A stretch of 64,000 bases of DNA from positions 1 through 64,000 of the forward strand of contig MKSR01000008.1 of NCBI GenBank assembly GCA_001898145.1, given 5' to 3'. The notes under the pieces were generated by a model, which saw nothing but the letters and a program-made list of their open reading frames with translations, was not told where the DNA came from and did not search any database. The DNA is from Dyadobacter sp. 50-39 (GTDB lineage: Bacteria > Bacteroidota > Bacteroidia > Cytophagales > Spirosomataceae). Each line of letters starts with the position of its first letter. Within the stretch, counting starts at the first letter, position 1. Positions 24,023 through 33,431 of the stretch are shown here, piece after piece. The position numbers and the translations under genes are program-made.

Positions 24023-25081
24023 ATGGAAAAAGAAAATACCTACTACGGCGTGAAGGAAATCGCCCGCCGTGCCAATGTCTCCATCGCGACTGTTGACCGC
24101 GTATTGCACAATCGTTCGGGCGTTTCGGAAAAGACCAAGAAGAAAATCAACGACATTATCAAGGAGCTCGATTACCAGCCGAACATCCTTGCCAGCCGGC
24201 TTGCTTCGAAGAAAATTATCTCGCTGGCCGTGCTCATTCCACGCGTTTCGGAGGAAACCGATTTCTGGGAAGCGCCGATGAAAGGCATAGCCCGCGCCGA
24301 TGCGGAGATTAAAAAATACGGCGTTCAGGTTACAACTTTCTATTTCGACCTGAACGATCCGGCCACATTCAATGAACAGGCAGCAGCCATTCTCGAAGGT
24401 AATTTCAAAGGTGTGCTCCTGGCTCCGTCGTTCATCGAAGAGTCCCGGAAATTTGTCCGCACTTGCCGGGAGAAAAAAGTACCTTTTGTATTCATCGACT
24501 CCGACGTGCCCGATGAGGATAACCTGTGTTACATTGGGCCGCATTTGTTTCAAAGTGGTTATGTAGGTGCGAAACTTTCGACCTATCGCCTGAAAGCGAA
24601 GCATAAAGTGGCGGTCGTCAATATTTCGAAAGAGAGCGACAGCTACAATTACCTGCAGATCGAAGAAGGCTTCCGTTCCTATTTCAAGGAAAAGCAACTC
24701 CCGATCGAAATTATCCGCATCGATATCAAGGATACCGACAGCCTGTCCGTCACGCGCGACCTCATGCGCGCATTGCACGAGCACGCCGACATTGAAGCCA
24801 TTTTCGTCACCAACTCCCGCGTTTTCTCCGTCGCTGCATTCCTCGAAAAGAACAAGCGCTCCGACATTTCGCTCATTGGATATGACTATTTGAAAGAGAA
24901 TATCGCCTACCTGGACAAAGAACTCATCGATTTCCTGATTTGCCACAAACCCGAGGAGCAAGGTTACCGCGGCCTCATGGCACTTTACCAGACGCTCGTC
25001 CTCGGGGCGCCGGTAGAAAAAACGCATTTCATGCCGATCGACATCGTCACGAAGGAAAACCAGGCGTTTTATCAGAATTAA
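24023..25081 (+). CDS. LacI family transcriptional regulator
   Basis: A 352-residue regulator. The N-terminal LacI HTH reads YYGVKEIARRANVSIATVDR followed by VLHNRSGVSEKTKKKI and the hinge helix (YQPNILASRLASKK). A periplasmic-binding-protein-like sugar domain fills the rest. It is encoded just upstream of, and in the same direction as, the Gfo/Idh-to-nagB cluster, and a perfect palindrome stands by that cluster's promoter, so it probably represses the cluster in the absence of its sugar ligand. The effector is not evident from the sequence. Confidence 0.95.
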   Translation: MEKENTYYGVKEIARRANVSIATVDRVLHNRSGVSEKTKKKINDIIKELDYQPNILASRLASKKIISLAVLIPRVSEETDFWEAPMKGIARADAEIKKYGVQVTTFYFDLNDPATFNEQAAAILEGNFKGVLLAPSFIEESRKFVRTCREKKVPFVFIDSDVPDEDNLCYIGPHLFQSGYVGAKLSTYRLKAKHKVAVVNISKESDSYNYLQIEEGFRSYFKEKQLPIEIIRIDIKDTDSLSVTRDLMRALHEHADIEAIFVTNSRVFSVAAFLEKNKRSDISLIGYDYLKENIAYLDKELIDFLICHKPEEQGYRGLMALYQTLVLGAPVEKTHFMPIDIVTKENQAFYQN

Positions 25082-25133
25082 CGATTTGTTGTTGCATTCC
25101 TGACGAAATTTGGAAGGGAATAAATGTGGTTGT

Positions 25134-25214
25134 TGCTACCAATATTACATCGCTACGCGATTCTGATGCTTACATACAGAAACCAATGCCGTCAGGCATG
25201 TAATATTGGTAGCA
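25134..25214. repeat. Dispersed repeat with 17-base perfect inverted arms
   Basis: Arms at 25134-25150 and 25198-25214 (TGCTACCAATATTACAT and its complement) enclose 47 bases with short secondary hairpins (CGCTACGCG, TGCCGTCAGGCA). A second partial right end lies at about 25230-25265 (CCAATGCTGTAAGGCATGTAA). The GCTACCAATATT...AATATTGGTAGC pattern resembles a repeat family seen between genes in many Bacteroidota genomes. No ORF. Confidence 0.7.
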
Positions 25215-25381
25215 TAATCATCCCGGACCGTTCCGCCAATGCTGTAAGGCATGTAACGACCATACCAGCGCAACACTAACACGGCAAAATCGCTTGGCAG
25301 CAACATTTCCTGCAAATACCATATTTACTTCCCTGCATTCACTCGAACACAAAATTTTCTGTAAACAATATCCTCAATAAC

Positions 25382-25410
25382 TTGTAAATTAAAATATGTG
25401 CGTATATTTA
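25382..25410 (+). promoter_or_regulatory. Promoter of the oxidoreductase-nag cluster
   Basis: TTG (25382-25384), 18 bases, TATATTTA (25403-25410), seven of eight to TAnnTTTG. Start codon 63 bases downstream. The gap 25082-25472 otherwise holds only the inverted repeat and the operator. Confidence 0.55.
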
Positions 25411-25424
25411 CGGGTACGTACCCG
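25411..25424. promoter_or_regulatory. Candidate LacI-family operator
   Basis: CGGGTACGTACCCG is a perfect 14-base palindrome directly following the -7 box, where a bound repressor would cover the transcription start. The even-centred symmetry with a central CG is typical of LacI-family sites. The LacI-type gene is the nearest upstream gene. Confidence 0.6.
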
Positions 25425-25472
25425 AAATCAGAGCGGGGCTGACTATTCCTGAACTCTTTTCCCTTTGTTTTT

Positions 25473-26477
25473 ATGCATTCGCTTAGCAGACGAAAGTTTA
25501 TTTTCCAATCGGCAACAGCCGGTATCGGTCTGGGTTTAATAGGTCATTTGCCTGCATCGGGCAGACCGGCGGACGGTAAGCGGGTCGGGATTATCGGGCT
25601 GGATACTTCGCATGCCATTGCATTTACCAAAGCATTGAATGCCGAACAACCCGACGCGGTTTATGATGGATATAAAGTGGTAGCCGCCTACCCCTACGGC
25701 AGCAAGGACATCGAGTCGAGTACGAAGCGCATTCCGGGCTACATCGAGGAAGTGAAAAAGATGGGCGTCGCGATTGTCGGCTCCATCAAGGAGCTACTGG
25801 ACAAAACCGATGTGATCCTGCTTGAAACCAACGACGGCCGCCTGCACCTCGAACAGGCGCTGGAAGTTTTCAAGGCTGGTAAAAGGATGTTCATCGACAA
25901 GCCTGTCGCAGCATCCCTTTCGGACACATTGAAGATTTACGAAGCCTCCAAAAAGTATAATATCCCCATTTTCACGGCATCTTCGCTGCGCTACATCAAA
26001 GGCATTGAGAGTATAGACAAGAAAAAAGTACTCGGTGCAGATACGTATAGCCCAGCCGTTCTAGAAAAAACGCACCCGGATTTCTTCTGGTACGGCATTC
26101 ACGGCGTGGAGACCTTGTATACCGTCATGGGCACAGGCTGCAAAAGCGTAACCCGGGTCAATACTCCTAACACCGACATCGTGGTGGGCATTTGGGGCGA
26201 CGGCCGCACGGGCACTTTCCGCGGCACACGCACCGGCAAGCACGACTACGGCGGCACCGTTTTCACCGAGGACGGCAATAAAGTACTGGGCCCCTATGGC
26301 GGTTATGAGCCGCTTTTGGTCGATATTATCAAGTATTTCAAGACAGGGCAGGTACCCGTCACACCCGAAGAAAGCATTGAGATATTCGCTTTCATGGAAG
26401 CAGCCGACGAAAGCAAACGCCAGGGCGGCAAGAGCGTGACCCTGGAAAGCGTCCTTGCCAAGGCCCGTAAAAAATAA
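25473..26477 (+). CDS. Gfo/Idh/MocA family oxidoreductase, Tat-type signal
   Basis: A 334-residue NAD(P)-dependent-type protein. The N-terminus SLSRRKFIFQSATAGIGLGL is a twin-arginine signal, followed by the Rossmann start KRVGIIGLDTSHAIAF. EKTHPDFFWYGIHGVETLY lies in the C-terminal substrate domain. VGIIGLDTSHA lacks the second and third glycines of the standard GxGxxG, and FIDKPVA is the usual EKP-like motif with K retained. It is first in the nine-gene cluster. Such exported oxidoreductases are frequent in Bacteroidota sugar-processing loci. Substrate unknown. Confidence 0.9.
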   Translation: MHSLSRRKFIFQSATAGIGLGLIGHLPASGRPADGKRVGIIGLDTSHAIAFTKALNAEQPDAVYDGYKVVAAYPYGSKDIESSTKRIPGYIEEVKKMGVAIVGSIKELLDKTDVILLETNDGRLHLEQALEVFKAGKRMFIDKPVAASLSDTLKIYEASKKYNIPIFTASSLRYIKGIESIDKKKVLGADTYSPAVLEKTHPDFFWYGIHGVETLYTVMGTGCKSVTRVNTPNTDIVVGIWGDGRTGTFRGTRTGKHDYGGTVFTEDGNKVLGPYGGYEPLLVDIIKYFKTGQVPVTPEESIEIFAFMEAADESKRQGGKSVTLESVLAKARKK

Positions 26478-26508
26478 GCCCCCAATTCAACCCTTAATCC
26501 ATTATCCC

Positions 26509-27897
26509 ATGGCAGCATTCACCTCCCGATTGTCGCGAAGAACGTTTCTTAAACAGAATTCACTGGCGGGGCTGGGTGTCCTCGCTTCCTCCTCCCTTAC
26601 CGCGCTGCCGGTAATTGGCTCGAAGTCGGCGCAGGTGCCGGCGATATTGGGCGGGCCGTCGGCATGGGCGGAAGATAAATGGCCTGTGTGGCCGCAATGG
26701 AACCCGGCTACGGACGAAAAGCAACTGCTGGAAGTGGTCAGGAGCGGGGTTTGGTCCAGGGCGAATGTGGTAACGCAGTTTGAAAAAGAATGGGCGGCAG
26801 CGCTGAATGTGAAGCGCAGCCTGGCCGTCGTGAATGGTACCAATGCATTGGTGATTGCCATCAACCAGCTCGGGATCGGCGCAGGGGACGAAGTGCTCGT
26901 GCCGCCTTATACTTTCATTGCTTCCGTTTCATCGATTTTGTCCAATGGCGCTATGCCTGTTTTCGTGGATATCGATGCGGAAACTTTTCAGATAGATCCC
27001 GCCAAAATAGAGGCTAAAATTACGCCGCGTACAAAAGCTATTATGGCCGTGCACGTGCTCGGGCTGCCGGTCGATATGGACCGCATTATGGCCATCGCGA
27101 AAAAACATAAGCTGCTCGTCATCGAAGACGCATGCCAGGCGCATTTGGCGGAATATGACAAAAAGAAGGTAGGGACAATAGGTAATGTGGGCTGTTTCAG
27201 CTTTCAAAATTCCAAAAACCTACCTATTGGTGAAGGTGGTGCCATTGTGAGCAATGATGAGCATTTTATGGATTTGTGCTATTCGTATCACAATTTCGGG
27301 AATCCTTATGGAACGGCTGTCGGTTCGGTGAGCACGGGCAGTGTGATGCCGGGCACGAAACTGCGGTTTTCGGAATACCAGGCGGCCATCGGCATTGCGC
27401 AGCTGAAAAGGCTGGATGCCCAGACGACCACACGCAACGAGAATGCCGCTTACCTGAAATCATTGATCAAGGACATTCCCGGCATTGTTCCCTACAAATT
27501 ATACGACAAGGTCAACCGCGGCGCTTTTCACCTGTTTGCTTTCCGTTATCATAAGGATGGTTTCAAAGGCCTTTCCCGCGACAGCTTTATCAAGGCCGTG
27601 AAAGCGGAAGGAGTACCTTGCATGAGCGGCTATTCCACTTTGAATACACAGCCGTTTCTGGGCGAAACTTTCAAGACGGAGAATTACCGGAGAATGTATC
27701 CGAAGGACATGCTCGACATTAACCGCTACAACGAACAGAACAAATGCCCGGTGAATGACCGGATCTGCAATGAAGAAGCCGTTTGGCTTACCCAAAACAT
27801 GCTGCTCGGCACGAAGGAGGACATGAAAGCCATTGCCTCGGCCATCGAAAAGGTGCACCACAACGTCGACAAGATCAAAACGCTTGGACAAAAATGA
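26509..27897 (+). CDS. DegT/DnrJ/EryC1-family PLP aminotransferase-like protein with export signal
   Basis: A 462-residue protein. Residues 1-40 contain SRLSRRTFLKQNSLAGLGVL, a twin-arginine-type signal. The rest is a fold-type I aminotransferase of the DegT family: VNGTNALVIAINQLGIGAGD, HVLGLPVDMD, IEDACQAHLAEY and SFQNSKNLPIGEGGAIV, where K is the PLP-binding lysine. An exported PLP enzyme is unusual. The start is the ATG at 26509; the frame extension upstream overlaps the preceding gene. The stop overlaps the next start (ATGA). It probably acts with the adjacent Gfo/Idh protein on a keto sugar (inference). Confidence 0.92.
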   Translation: MAAFTSRLSRRTFLKQNSLAGLGVLASSSLTALPVIGSKSAQVPAILGGPSAWAEDKWPVWPQWNPATDEKQLLEVVRSGVWSRANVVTQFEKEWAAALNVKRSLAVVNGTNALVIAINQLGIGAGDEVLVPPYTFIASVSSILSNGAMPVFVDIDAETFQIDPAKIEAKITPRTKAIMAVHVLGLPVDMDRIMAIAKKHKLLVIEDACQAHLAEYDKKKVGTIGNVGCFSFQNSKNLPIGEGGAIVSNDEHFMDLCYSYHNFGNPYGTAVGSVSTGSVMPGTKLRFSEYQAAIGIAQLKRLDAQTTTRNENAAYLKSLIKDIPGIVPYKLYDKVNRGAFHLFAFRYHKDGFKGLSRDSFIKAVKAEGVPCMSGYSTLNTQPFLGETFKTENYRRMYPKDMLDINRYNEQNKCPVNDRICNEEAVWLTQNMLLGTKEDMKAIASAIEKVHHNVDKIKTLGQK

Positions 27898-29261
27898 GGA
27901 TAGCCATTGCATTGTCGTTGCTGCTGTCGACCTGTATCCCGGCATTCAGCCAGGGCTGGAAGGCCGGTGTAGCCAAAGTGGCCATTACCCCCGCGGAACC
28001 GATGTGGATGGCCGGTTTCGCAGCGCGTACGCATCCTTCCGAGGGTAAGCTGCACGATATTTGGGCCAAAGCATTGGTCATTCAGGATGCCGGCGGCAAA
28101 CAGGGCGTACTCATTACAACGGATTTGCTGGGATTTCCCAAAGCGATGTCGGACGAGATTCGGGCGAGAATCAACGACCGTTTCAAACTTTCCAAGGCAC
28201 AGATTATCCTCAACAGTTCGCACACGCACTCCGGCCCCGTGCTTGGAGCTGCGTTATCGGACATTTACCCGATAACCGAAACCGACCAAAGGAAAATTGA
28301 TCAGTACTCGGCCACACTCATCGAGCAGATCGTGACCCTGACCGGCAATGCATTGAAAGCATTGCAGCCAGCCACCATCGAATCAAAAAATGGTGTGACG
28401 CGCTTCCAGGTAAACCGCCGCAATAACGACGCCGCCACATTGGAGCGCCTCACCGAAATCACCGGCCCCGGCGACCCGGCCGTACCGGTACTGAAAGTGT
28501 CGGACGCGAAAGGAAAAATCATGGCCATTGCATTCGGTTATGCCTGCCATCCTACCGTGCTGGACGGTTACCAGTTTTCGGGCGATTACCCTGGCTGGGC
28601 GCAGATCGAGCTCGAAAAGCTCTATCCCGGCGCTACCGCATTATTCTTCCAGGGAGCCGGCGCCGACCAAAATCCATTGCCTCGTCACACCGTCCCGCTT
28701 GCCATTCAGTACGGCAAAACACTCGCGGCAGCCGTAGAGCGGGTTTTGAGTGAGGAAATGAAACCATTGGCACCGCAGCTTTCGACGGCTTACAATGAAG
28801 TAACCCTTTCACTGACCACCGCCCCTACCCGCCAGCAACTCTCCGCAATGGCCGAAAAGGCAACCGGTTTCCAGCAAAAATGGGCCAAACGCATGATCGC
28901 ACAGATCGACGAAAAAAAGCCATTCATGACCTCCTACCCTTTTCCACTGCAAGTATGGAAGCTCGGCGACCAGGCCATTATGACGCTCGGCGGCGAACTG
29001 GTGGTGGACTATGCGATCAATCTGAAGAAAATATTCGGTCAGGACACATTCGTAATGGGGTATTCTAATGATGTGATGACCTACATCCCGAGCACGACCA
29101 TCCTGCGCGAGGGCGGCTACGAGGGCGAAGTGGCGGCCATTGTGTACGGCCTGCCCGCAACCTGGGCGTCGGATGTTGAAATAGCAATATTGAACGGGAT
29201 GGTTCAGCTCGCCAGACAGGCCGGCGTAGTGAAACCGGAATCCCGCGTGATTAAAAATTAG
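27894..29261 (+). CDS. Neutral/alkaline non-lysosomal ceramidase-like secreted hydrolase
   Basis: A 455-residue protein with signal peptide MRIAIALSLLLSTCIPAFSQ and the N-terminal domain of the neutral ceramidase family: GVAKVAITPAEPMWMAGF, NSSHTHSGP (zinc histidines) and GYACHPTVL. It is shorter than true ceramidases (about 650 residues) and lacks their C-terminal beta domain, so the amide substrate may be something other than ceramide, for instance an N-acyl sugar derivative. The start overlaps the aminotransferase stop by four bases, indicating translational coupling. The longer frame back to 27783 lies inside the previous gene. Confidence 0.9.
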   Translation: MRIAIALSLLLSTCIPAFSQGWKAGVAKVAITPAEPMWMAGFAARTHPSEGKLHDIWAKALVIQDAGGKQGVLITTDLLGFPKAMSDEIRARINDRFKLSKAQIILNSSHTHSGPVLGAALSDIYPITETDQRKIDQYSATLIEQIVTLTGNALKALQPATIESKNGVTRFQVNRRNNDAATLERLTEITGPGDPAVPVLKVSDAKGKIMAIAFGYACHPTVLDGYQFSGDYPGWAQIELEKLYPGATALFFQGAGADQNPLPRHTVPLAIQYGKTLAAAVERVLSEEMKPLAPQLSTAYNEVTLSLTTAPTRQQLSAMAEKATGFQQKWAKRMIAQIDEKKPFMTSYPFPLQVWKLGDQAIMTLGGELVVDYAINLKKIFGQDTFVMGYSNDVMTYIPSTTILREGGYEGEVAAIVYGLPATWASDVEIAILNGMVQLARQAGVVKPESRVIKN

Positions 29262-29308
29262 TGTTAATTCAAAGTCTGCCTCTTTCCGTGAACAGTATCG
29301 ATTATTCC

Positions 29309-30607
29309 ATGAACTTTGAACCGCTGGCCGGGCCGAAAACTTTGATCGCGAAGCATTACTATTCGGGTTTCTCACGCGCACACGACACATATAATGCGCT
29401 CTCGACCGCGAGCGACGGGAAGATTTACTACCTCCTCTCATCGGACAACCATGAGATCGGCGGGCAGATGTTTGTCTACGACCCTGCCACCCAGAGCATT
29501 ACCCACCTCGGCGACCTGACCGACATTTGCGGCGAAACGCATTTGAAAGCCATTCCGCAGGGTAAAAGCCACGTGCGGTTTTACGAAAGGAACGGCAAGC
29601 TCTATTTCTCCACGCACGTCGGCTACTACCAGCTCATTGAAGGCATGGACCGCCTTCCCGAGCAGGCACCCGAGGGTTATGCATTGTACCCGGGCGGGCA
29701 TTTCCTCTCCTACGACCTCCAAACCGGTGCATTCGAAGACCTGGCATTGGTACCAAACGGCGAAGGCATGGTTTCCATGACCATGGACCGCGACCGGGGG
29801 CATTTGTACGGCATTTCGTGGCCCTATGGTCATTTTATCCATTATGATGTAGATAATAAGGTCCTGAAAAACCTCGGCCCCATTTCGCACAAAGGCGAAG
29901 CCGGCACGCCGGGCAGCGATTTCCGTTCGCTATGCCGTTCACTGTTTGTGGATGCGGAATTGGGCGATGTATATTTTTCCGTAGCCGACGGCGATATTTT
30001 TACTTACAACCCGGAAACCCGGTTTTTACGTAAACTCGAAAACGTAGACCTGCGCCTCGACTATTTCGGCAAATATGACCCGACTCGCCCCGGCAGCATG
30101 TGTTACAATTGGCGGAAGATATTCTGGCATCCACAGGAGCAGGTCGCTTATGGCGTGCATGGCAATTCAGGTTATCTTTTCCGTTTTGATCCGCGTGCCG
30201 AGAAAATCGAGCTGGTGGAGCGCATTACTTCCGAGCCCTCACGCAAAAGCGGCATGTTCGATCAGTTCAGCTATGGCTACCTCGGTTTCCAGCTTGGGCC
30301 GGACGGCGAAACGATCTATTACCTCACCGGCGGGCCGATTTATGAGGATGGCAAACGCATTAGGGGCGAGGACCAGATTGCCAAAGGAGCCGCTCGCGGA
30401 CTGGAAAATCTGCATTTAATTACGTATCATTTACCTACCCATACTTATAAAGACCACGGGGCGATCTTTTATGAAGACGGCGAGCGGCCGACTTACGTGA
30501 ACTCGATCGCCGTCGGTGCCGATGGCAGTGTTTATACATTGGCCCGCTTTGAACACGAGGGCGGGATTATCCAGGACCTTGTAAAGATTCAGAACCCGTT
30601 TCAATAG
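29309..30607 (+). CDS. Cytoplasmic beta-propeller-like hypothetical protein
   Basis: A 432-residue protein without a signal peptide. Repeating strands of the form YDPATQSITHLGDL, YDLQTGAFEDLALV, YDVDNKVLKNLG, YNPETRFLRKLEN and FDPRAEKIELVERI appear about every 50 residues, the pattern of a propeller. Function unknown; ligand or sugar recognition, or a lyase of the propeller type, would fit. I take the ATG at 29309; the frame opens with a GTG at 29261, overlapping the ceramidase stop. It belongs to the cluster by direction and 47-base spacing. Confidence 0.8.
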   Translation: MNFEPLAGPKTLIAKHYYSGFSRAHDTYNALSTASDGKIYYLLSSDNHEIGGQMFVYDPATQSITHLGDLTDICGETHLKAIPQGKSHVRFYERNGKLYFSTHVGYYQLIEGMDRLPEQAPEGYALYPGGHFLSYDLQTGAFEDLALVPNGEGMVSMTMDRDRGHLYGISWPYGHFIHYDVDNKVLKNLGPISHKGEAGTPGSDFRSLCRSLFVDAELGDVYFSVADGDIFTYNPETRFLRKLENVDLRLDYFGKYDPTRPGSMCYNWRKIFWHPQEQVAYGVHGNSGYLFRFDPRAEKIELVERITSEPSRKSGMFDQFSYGYLGFQLGPDGETIYYLTGGPIYEDGKRIRGEDQIAKGAARGLENLHLITYHLPTHTYKDHGAIFYEDGERPTYVNSIAVGADGSVYTLARFEHEGGIIQDLVKIQNPFQ

Positions 30608-30651
30608 ATCCGAACTCCATTTCGATAACCTAACATTAACCTTTTTTCTCA

Positions 30652-32019
30652 ATGGAAAATTTTAAATCAAATAACGACGATAACGCCCGGCGTGACTTTC
30701 TGAAACAATCCCTCGCAGGCAGCGCATTGCTTACTTTCGGCGGCGTGTTGCCCGGTTTCAGTCCGAAAAGCTATGCCAAAATCATCGGCGCGAACGAGAA
30801 GGTACGCGTGGGGATGATGGGGGTAAACAGCCGGGGACTTGCATTGGCGACCAATTACGCATTGCAGCCGAACTGCGAAGTCGTATCCATTTCCGACGTA
30901 GATACGCGTGCTGCCGAGAAATGCATTGGCATTGTAAATGATACCCAAAAATCCAAGCCCGCCAACATTCCCGATTTCCGCAAAGCGCTTGAAAATAAGG
31001 ATATGGACGCGCTGGTAGTAGCTGCGCCGGACCACTGGCACGCGCCGGCAGCTATTCTGGCATCGAAAGCAGGTAAGCATGTGTACCTCGAAAAACCTTG
31101 CAGCCATAATCCGCATGAAGGCGAACTGCTCGTAGCCGTCGCGAAAAAATACAAGAATGTAATCCAAATGGGCAATCAGCGCCGCTCGTGGCCGAATGTC
31201 GCGGCGGGTATCAAGGAAGTGCACGACGGAGCCATCGGTCGCGCCTATTTTGCGAAAGGCTGGTATACCAATAACCGGGCCTCCATTGGCATCGGCAAAG
31301 AAACCGCCATTCCCTCCTGGCTGGATTACGAACTATGGCAAGGGCCCGCACCACGCCGGGCATTCAAAGACAACCTGGTGCATTACAACTGGCACTGGTT
31401 CTGGAACTGGGGCACCGGCGAGGCGCTCAACAATGGCACCCACATGCTCGACCTCATGCGCTGGGGCCTGCAAGTGGATTTCCCGACACGCGTCACCTCT
31501 TCCGGCGGCCGCTACCGGTATAAAGACGACTGGGAAACGCCCGATACGCAGGTGATCAACCTCGAATTCGCGAACAATACTGCCATGACCTGGGAAGGCC
31601 GCAGCTGTAATGGGCGTACGATTGAAGGCACCTCCGTGGGTGTGGTATTTTATGGCGAAAAAGGCTCGATACAGATCGGCGAAGGAAATAACTACAAGGT
31701 TTACGACCTGGATAACAAGCTGGTAAAGGAGGTAAAGAACGACCTCGTTATCGACCCGCGGAATAAAATGAACCCGTCGCAAAGCCTGGATGCATTCCAT
31801 ATTCAGAATTTCTTTGATGGTATCAAAAAAGGCGCCCCACTGGCAGCAGAGATCGTGGGCGGACACCAGAGCACATTGCTGGCGCAGCTGGGCAATATAG
31901 CGCTCCGCTCCGGCGAAACGCTGAATATCGATCCAAGCAACGGGCATATTAAGGGCAGCAAAGCGGCAGAGAAGTTCTGGAAACGCGAGTATCAAAAAGG
32001 CTGGGAACCGACAGTATAA
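30652..32019 (+). CDS. Gfo/Idh/MocA family oxidoreductase (second), exported
   Basis: A 455-residue protein. Residues 13-45 (ARRDFLKQSLAGSALLTFGG) form a twin-arginine-type signal. The Rossmann domain begins VRVGMMGVNSRG, YLEKPCSHNPHEG is the EKP motif, and the tryptophan-rich WHWFWNWGTGEALNNGTHM in the C-terminal domain is typical of the subgroup that includes GH109-type alpha-N-acetylgalactosaminidases and glycoside 3-oxidising proteins. Assignment to a reaction is not possible from sequence alone. It is followed after 3 bases by the transporter. Confidence 0.92.
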   Translation: MENFKSNNDDNARRDFLKQSLAGSALLTFGGVLPGFSPKSYAKIIGANEKVRVGMMGVNSRGLALATNYALQPNCEVVSISDVDTRAAEKCIGIVNDTQKSKPANIPDFRKALENKDMDALVVAAPDHWHAPAAILASKAGKHVYLEKPCSHNPHEGELLVAVAKKYKNVIQMGNQRRSWPNVAAGIKEVHDGAIGRAYFAKGWYTNNRASIGIGKETAIPSWLDYELWQGPAPRRAFKDNLVHYNWHWFWNWGTGEALNNGTHMLDLMRWGLQVDFPTRVTSSGGRYRYKDDWETPDTQVINLEFANNTAMTWEGRSCNGRTIEGTSVGVVFYGEKGSIQIGEGNNYKVYDLDNKLVKEVKNDLVIDPRNKMNPSQSLDAFHIQNFFDGIKKGAPLAAEIVGGHQSTLLAQLGNIALRSGETLNIDPSNGHIKGSKAAEKFWKREYQKGWEPTV

Positions 32020-32022
32020 ACT

Positions 32023-33345
32023 ATGAAAAGCGAAGCCATTGCTATTAAAGTACAAGACCTGACGAAGCGGGAAACGATGATATCGATCTTCCTGATCGGC
32101 CTGATGTTCTTTATTTTCGGTTTTGTATCGTGGGTCAATTCCATATTGATCCCCTATTTCAAAATCGCCTGCGAACTGACGAGCTTTCAGGCTTACCTCG
32201 TCGCATTTGCATTTTACATTGCCTACTTCGTAATGTCGGTGCCTTCGTCGTATTTGTTGAAGGCTGTTGGTTTCAAAAAGGGCATGATGATCGGCTTCTG
32301 GGCGATGGCTTTGGGCGCATTCATCTTTGTACCGGCCGCTATGTCGCGGACTTACGAGATATTCCTCATGGGCCTTTTCACCATCGGAATTGGTCTTGCC
32401 ATTCTCCAAACGGCTGCGAACCCTTACATTACCATCCTCGGCTCCAAGGAACGCGCGGCACAGCGGATCAGTATAATGGGGATTTGCAATAAAGCCGCGG
32501 GCATTCTCTCGCCCATCGTTTTTGCAGCCGTCATTTTGAAACCGACTGATACCGATTTGTTCGCCCAGCTCGGCACGATGAGCGATGCGGAACGGGGCGC
32601 AGCATTGGATGAGCTCATCCGCCGCGTGATCAATCCTTACATTGCCCTCGGCACATTCCTGTTCGTATTGGGCTATCTGGTATTCAAATCCCCATTGCCC
32701 GAAATCGATACCGAGCACGAAACCCAGGAAATCGCCTCGGCGAATGCGGGTAAAAAAAGCATTTTCGACTTTCCGCACCTGATTCTCGGCGCACTGGCCA
32801 TTTTCCTGCACGTAGGCACGCAGGTGATCGCGATCGATACCATTATCGGTTATGCCAATTCAATGGGCATTGATTTGCTGGAAGCGAAGGTTTTTCCTTC
32901 CTATACGCTTTTCTGCACCATTTGCGGGTATCTGATCGGGATTACCGTCATTCCTAAATTCCTCAGTCAGGTGAATGCGCTACGGATATGCACCTTGCTG
33001 GGGACCATTTTTACATTACTTATCATTTTCACGCACGGACAAGTGACATTCCTGGGGCATACGACCGACATTTCCATCTGGTTTGTCGTGCTGCTCGGCC
33101 TGGCCAATTCGCTCGTGTGGGCGGGTATCTGGCCACTGGCGCTGGATGATTTGGGGCGGTTTACCAAACTCGGCGCATCGGTAATGATCATGGGGCTGTG
33201 CGGGAATGCGATTATGCCGCTTTTCTACGGGCATTTCGCGGATGTGGTGAATGTGAGGGAGGCCTATTGGGTGTTGCTGCCTTGCTATTTGTATTTGGTG
33301 TTTTATGCGGTGAAGGGGCACAAGTTGCGGAAATGGGGGCTTTGA
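32023..33345 (+). CDS. Sugar MFS transporter, FucP/NagP-like
   Basis: A 440-residue inner-membrane protein with about 12 hydrophobic segments. Family motifs include FFIFGFVSWVNSILIPYFK, LLKAVGFKKGMMIGF and LQTAANPYITILGSKERAAQR, which identify the fucose/glucose/galactose:H+ symporter group, to which the N-acetylglucosamine permease NagP of Bacteroidota also belongs. Its position before nagA and nagB suggests that it imports N-acetylglucosamine or a related amino sugar (inference). It starts 3 bases after the oxidoreductase stop. Confidence 0.92.
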   Translation: MKSEAIAIKVQDLTKRETMISIFLIGLMFFIFGFVSWVNSILIPYFKIACELTSFQAYLVAFAFYIAYFVMSVPSSYLLKAVGFKKGMMIGFWAMALGAFIFVPAAMSRTYEIFLMGLFTIGIGLAILQTAANPYITILGSKERAAQRISIMGICNKAAGILSPIVFAAVILKPTDTDLFAQLGTMSDAERGAALDELIRRVINPYIALGTFLFVLGYLVFKSPLPEIDTEHETQEIASANAGKKSIFDFPHLILGALAIFLHVGTQVIAIDTIIGYANSMGIDLLEAKVFPSYTLFCTICGYLIGITVIPKFLSQVNALRICTLLGTIFTLLIIFTHGQVTFLGHTTDISIWFVVLLGLANSLVWAGIWPLALDDLGRFTKLGASVMIMGLCGNAIMPLFYGHFADVVNVREAYWVLLPCYLYLVFYAVKGHKLRKWGL

Positions 33346-33431
33346 AAGGAGGGAATGGCGGCGTGAGTAGGGAGGATGAAGGAAAGGGAGGATGATGATA
33401 GAAGAAAAGATTGAGAAAAGAAATTGAAAGA

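Noticed and set aside
23960-25027. 355-codon frame on the minus strand
   Set aside because: Antisense to the LacI regulator gene, with no protein-like features.
31333-32811. 492-codon open frame on the minus strand
   Set aside because: It is fully antisense to the Gfo/Idh and transporter genes, whose products match families. The antisense product is rich in His, Arg and Cys and shows no family pattern; the GC-rich third positions keep the frame open.
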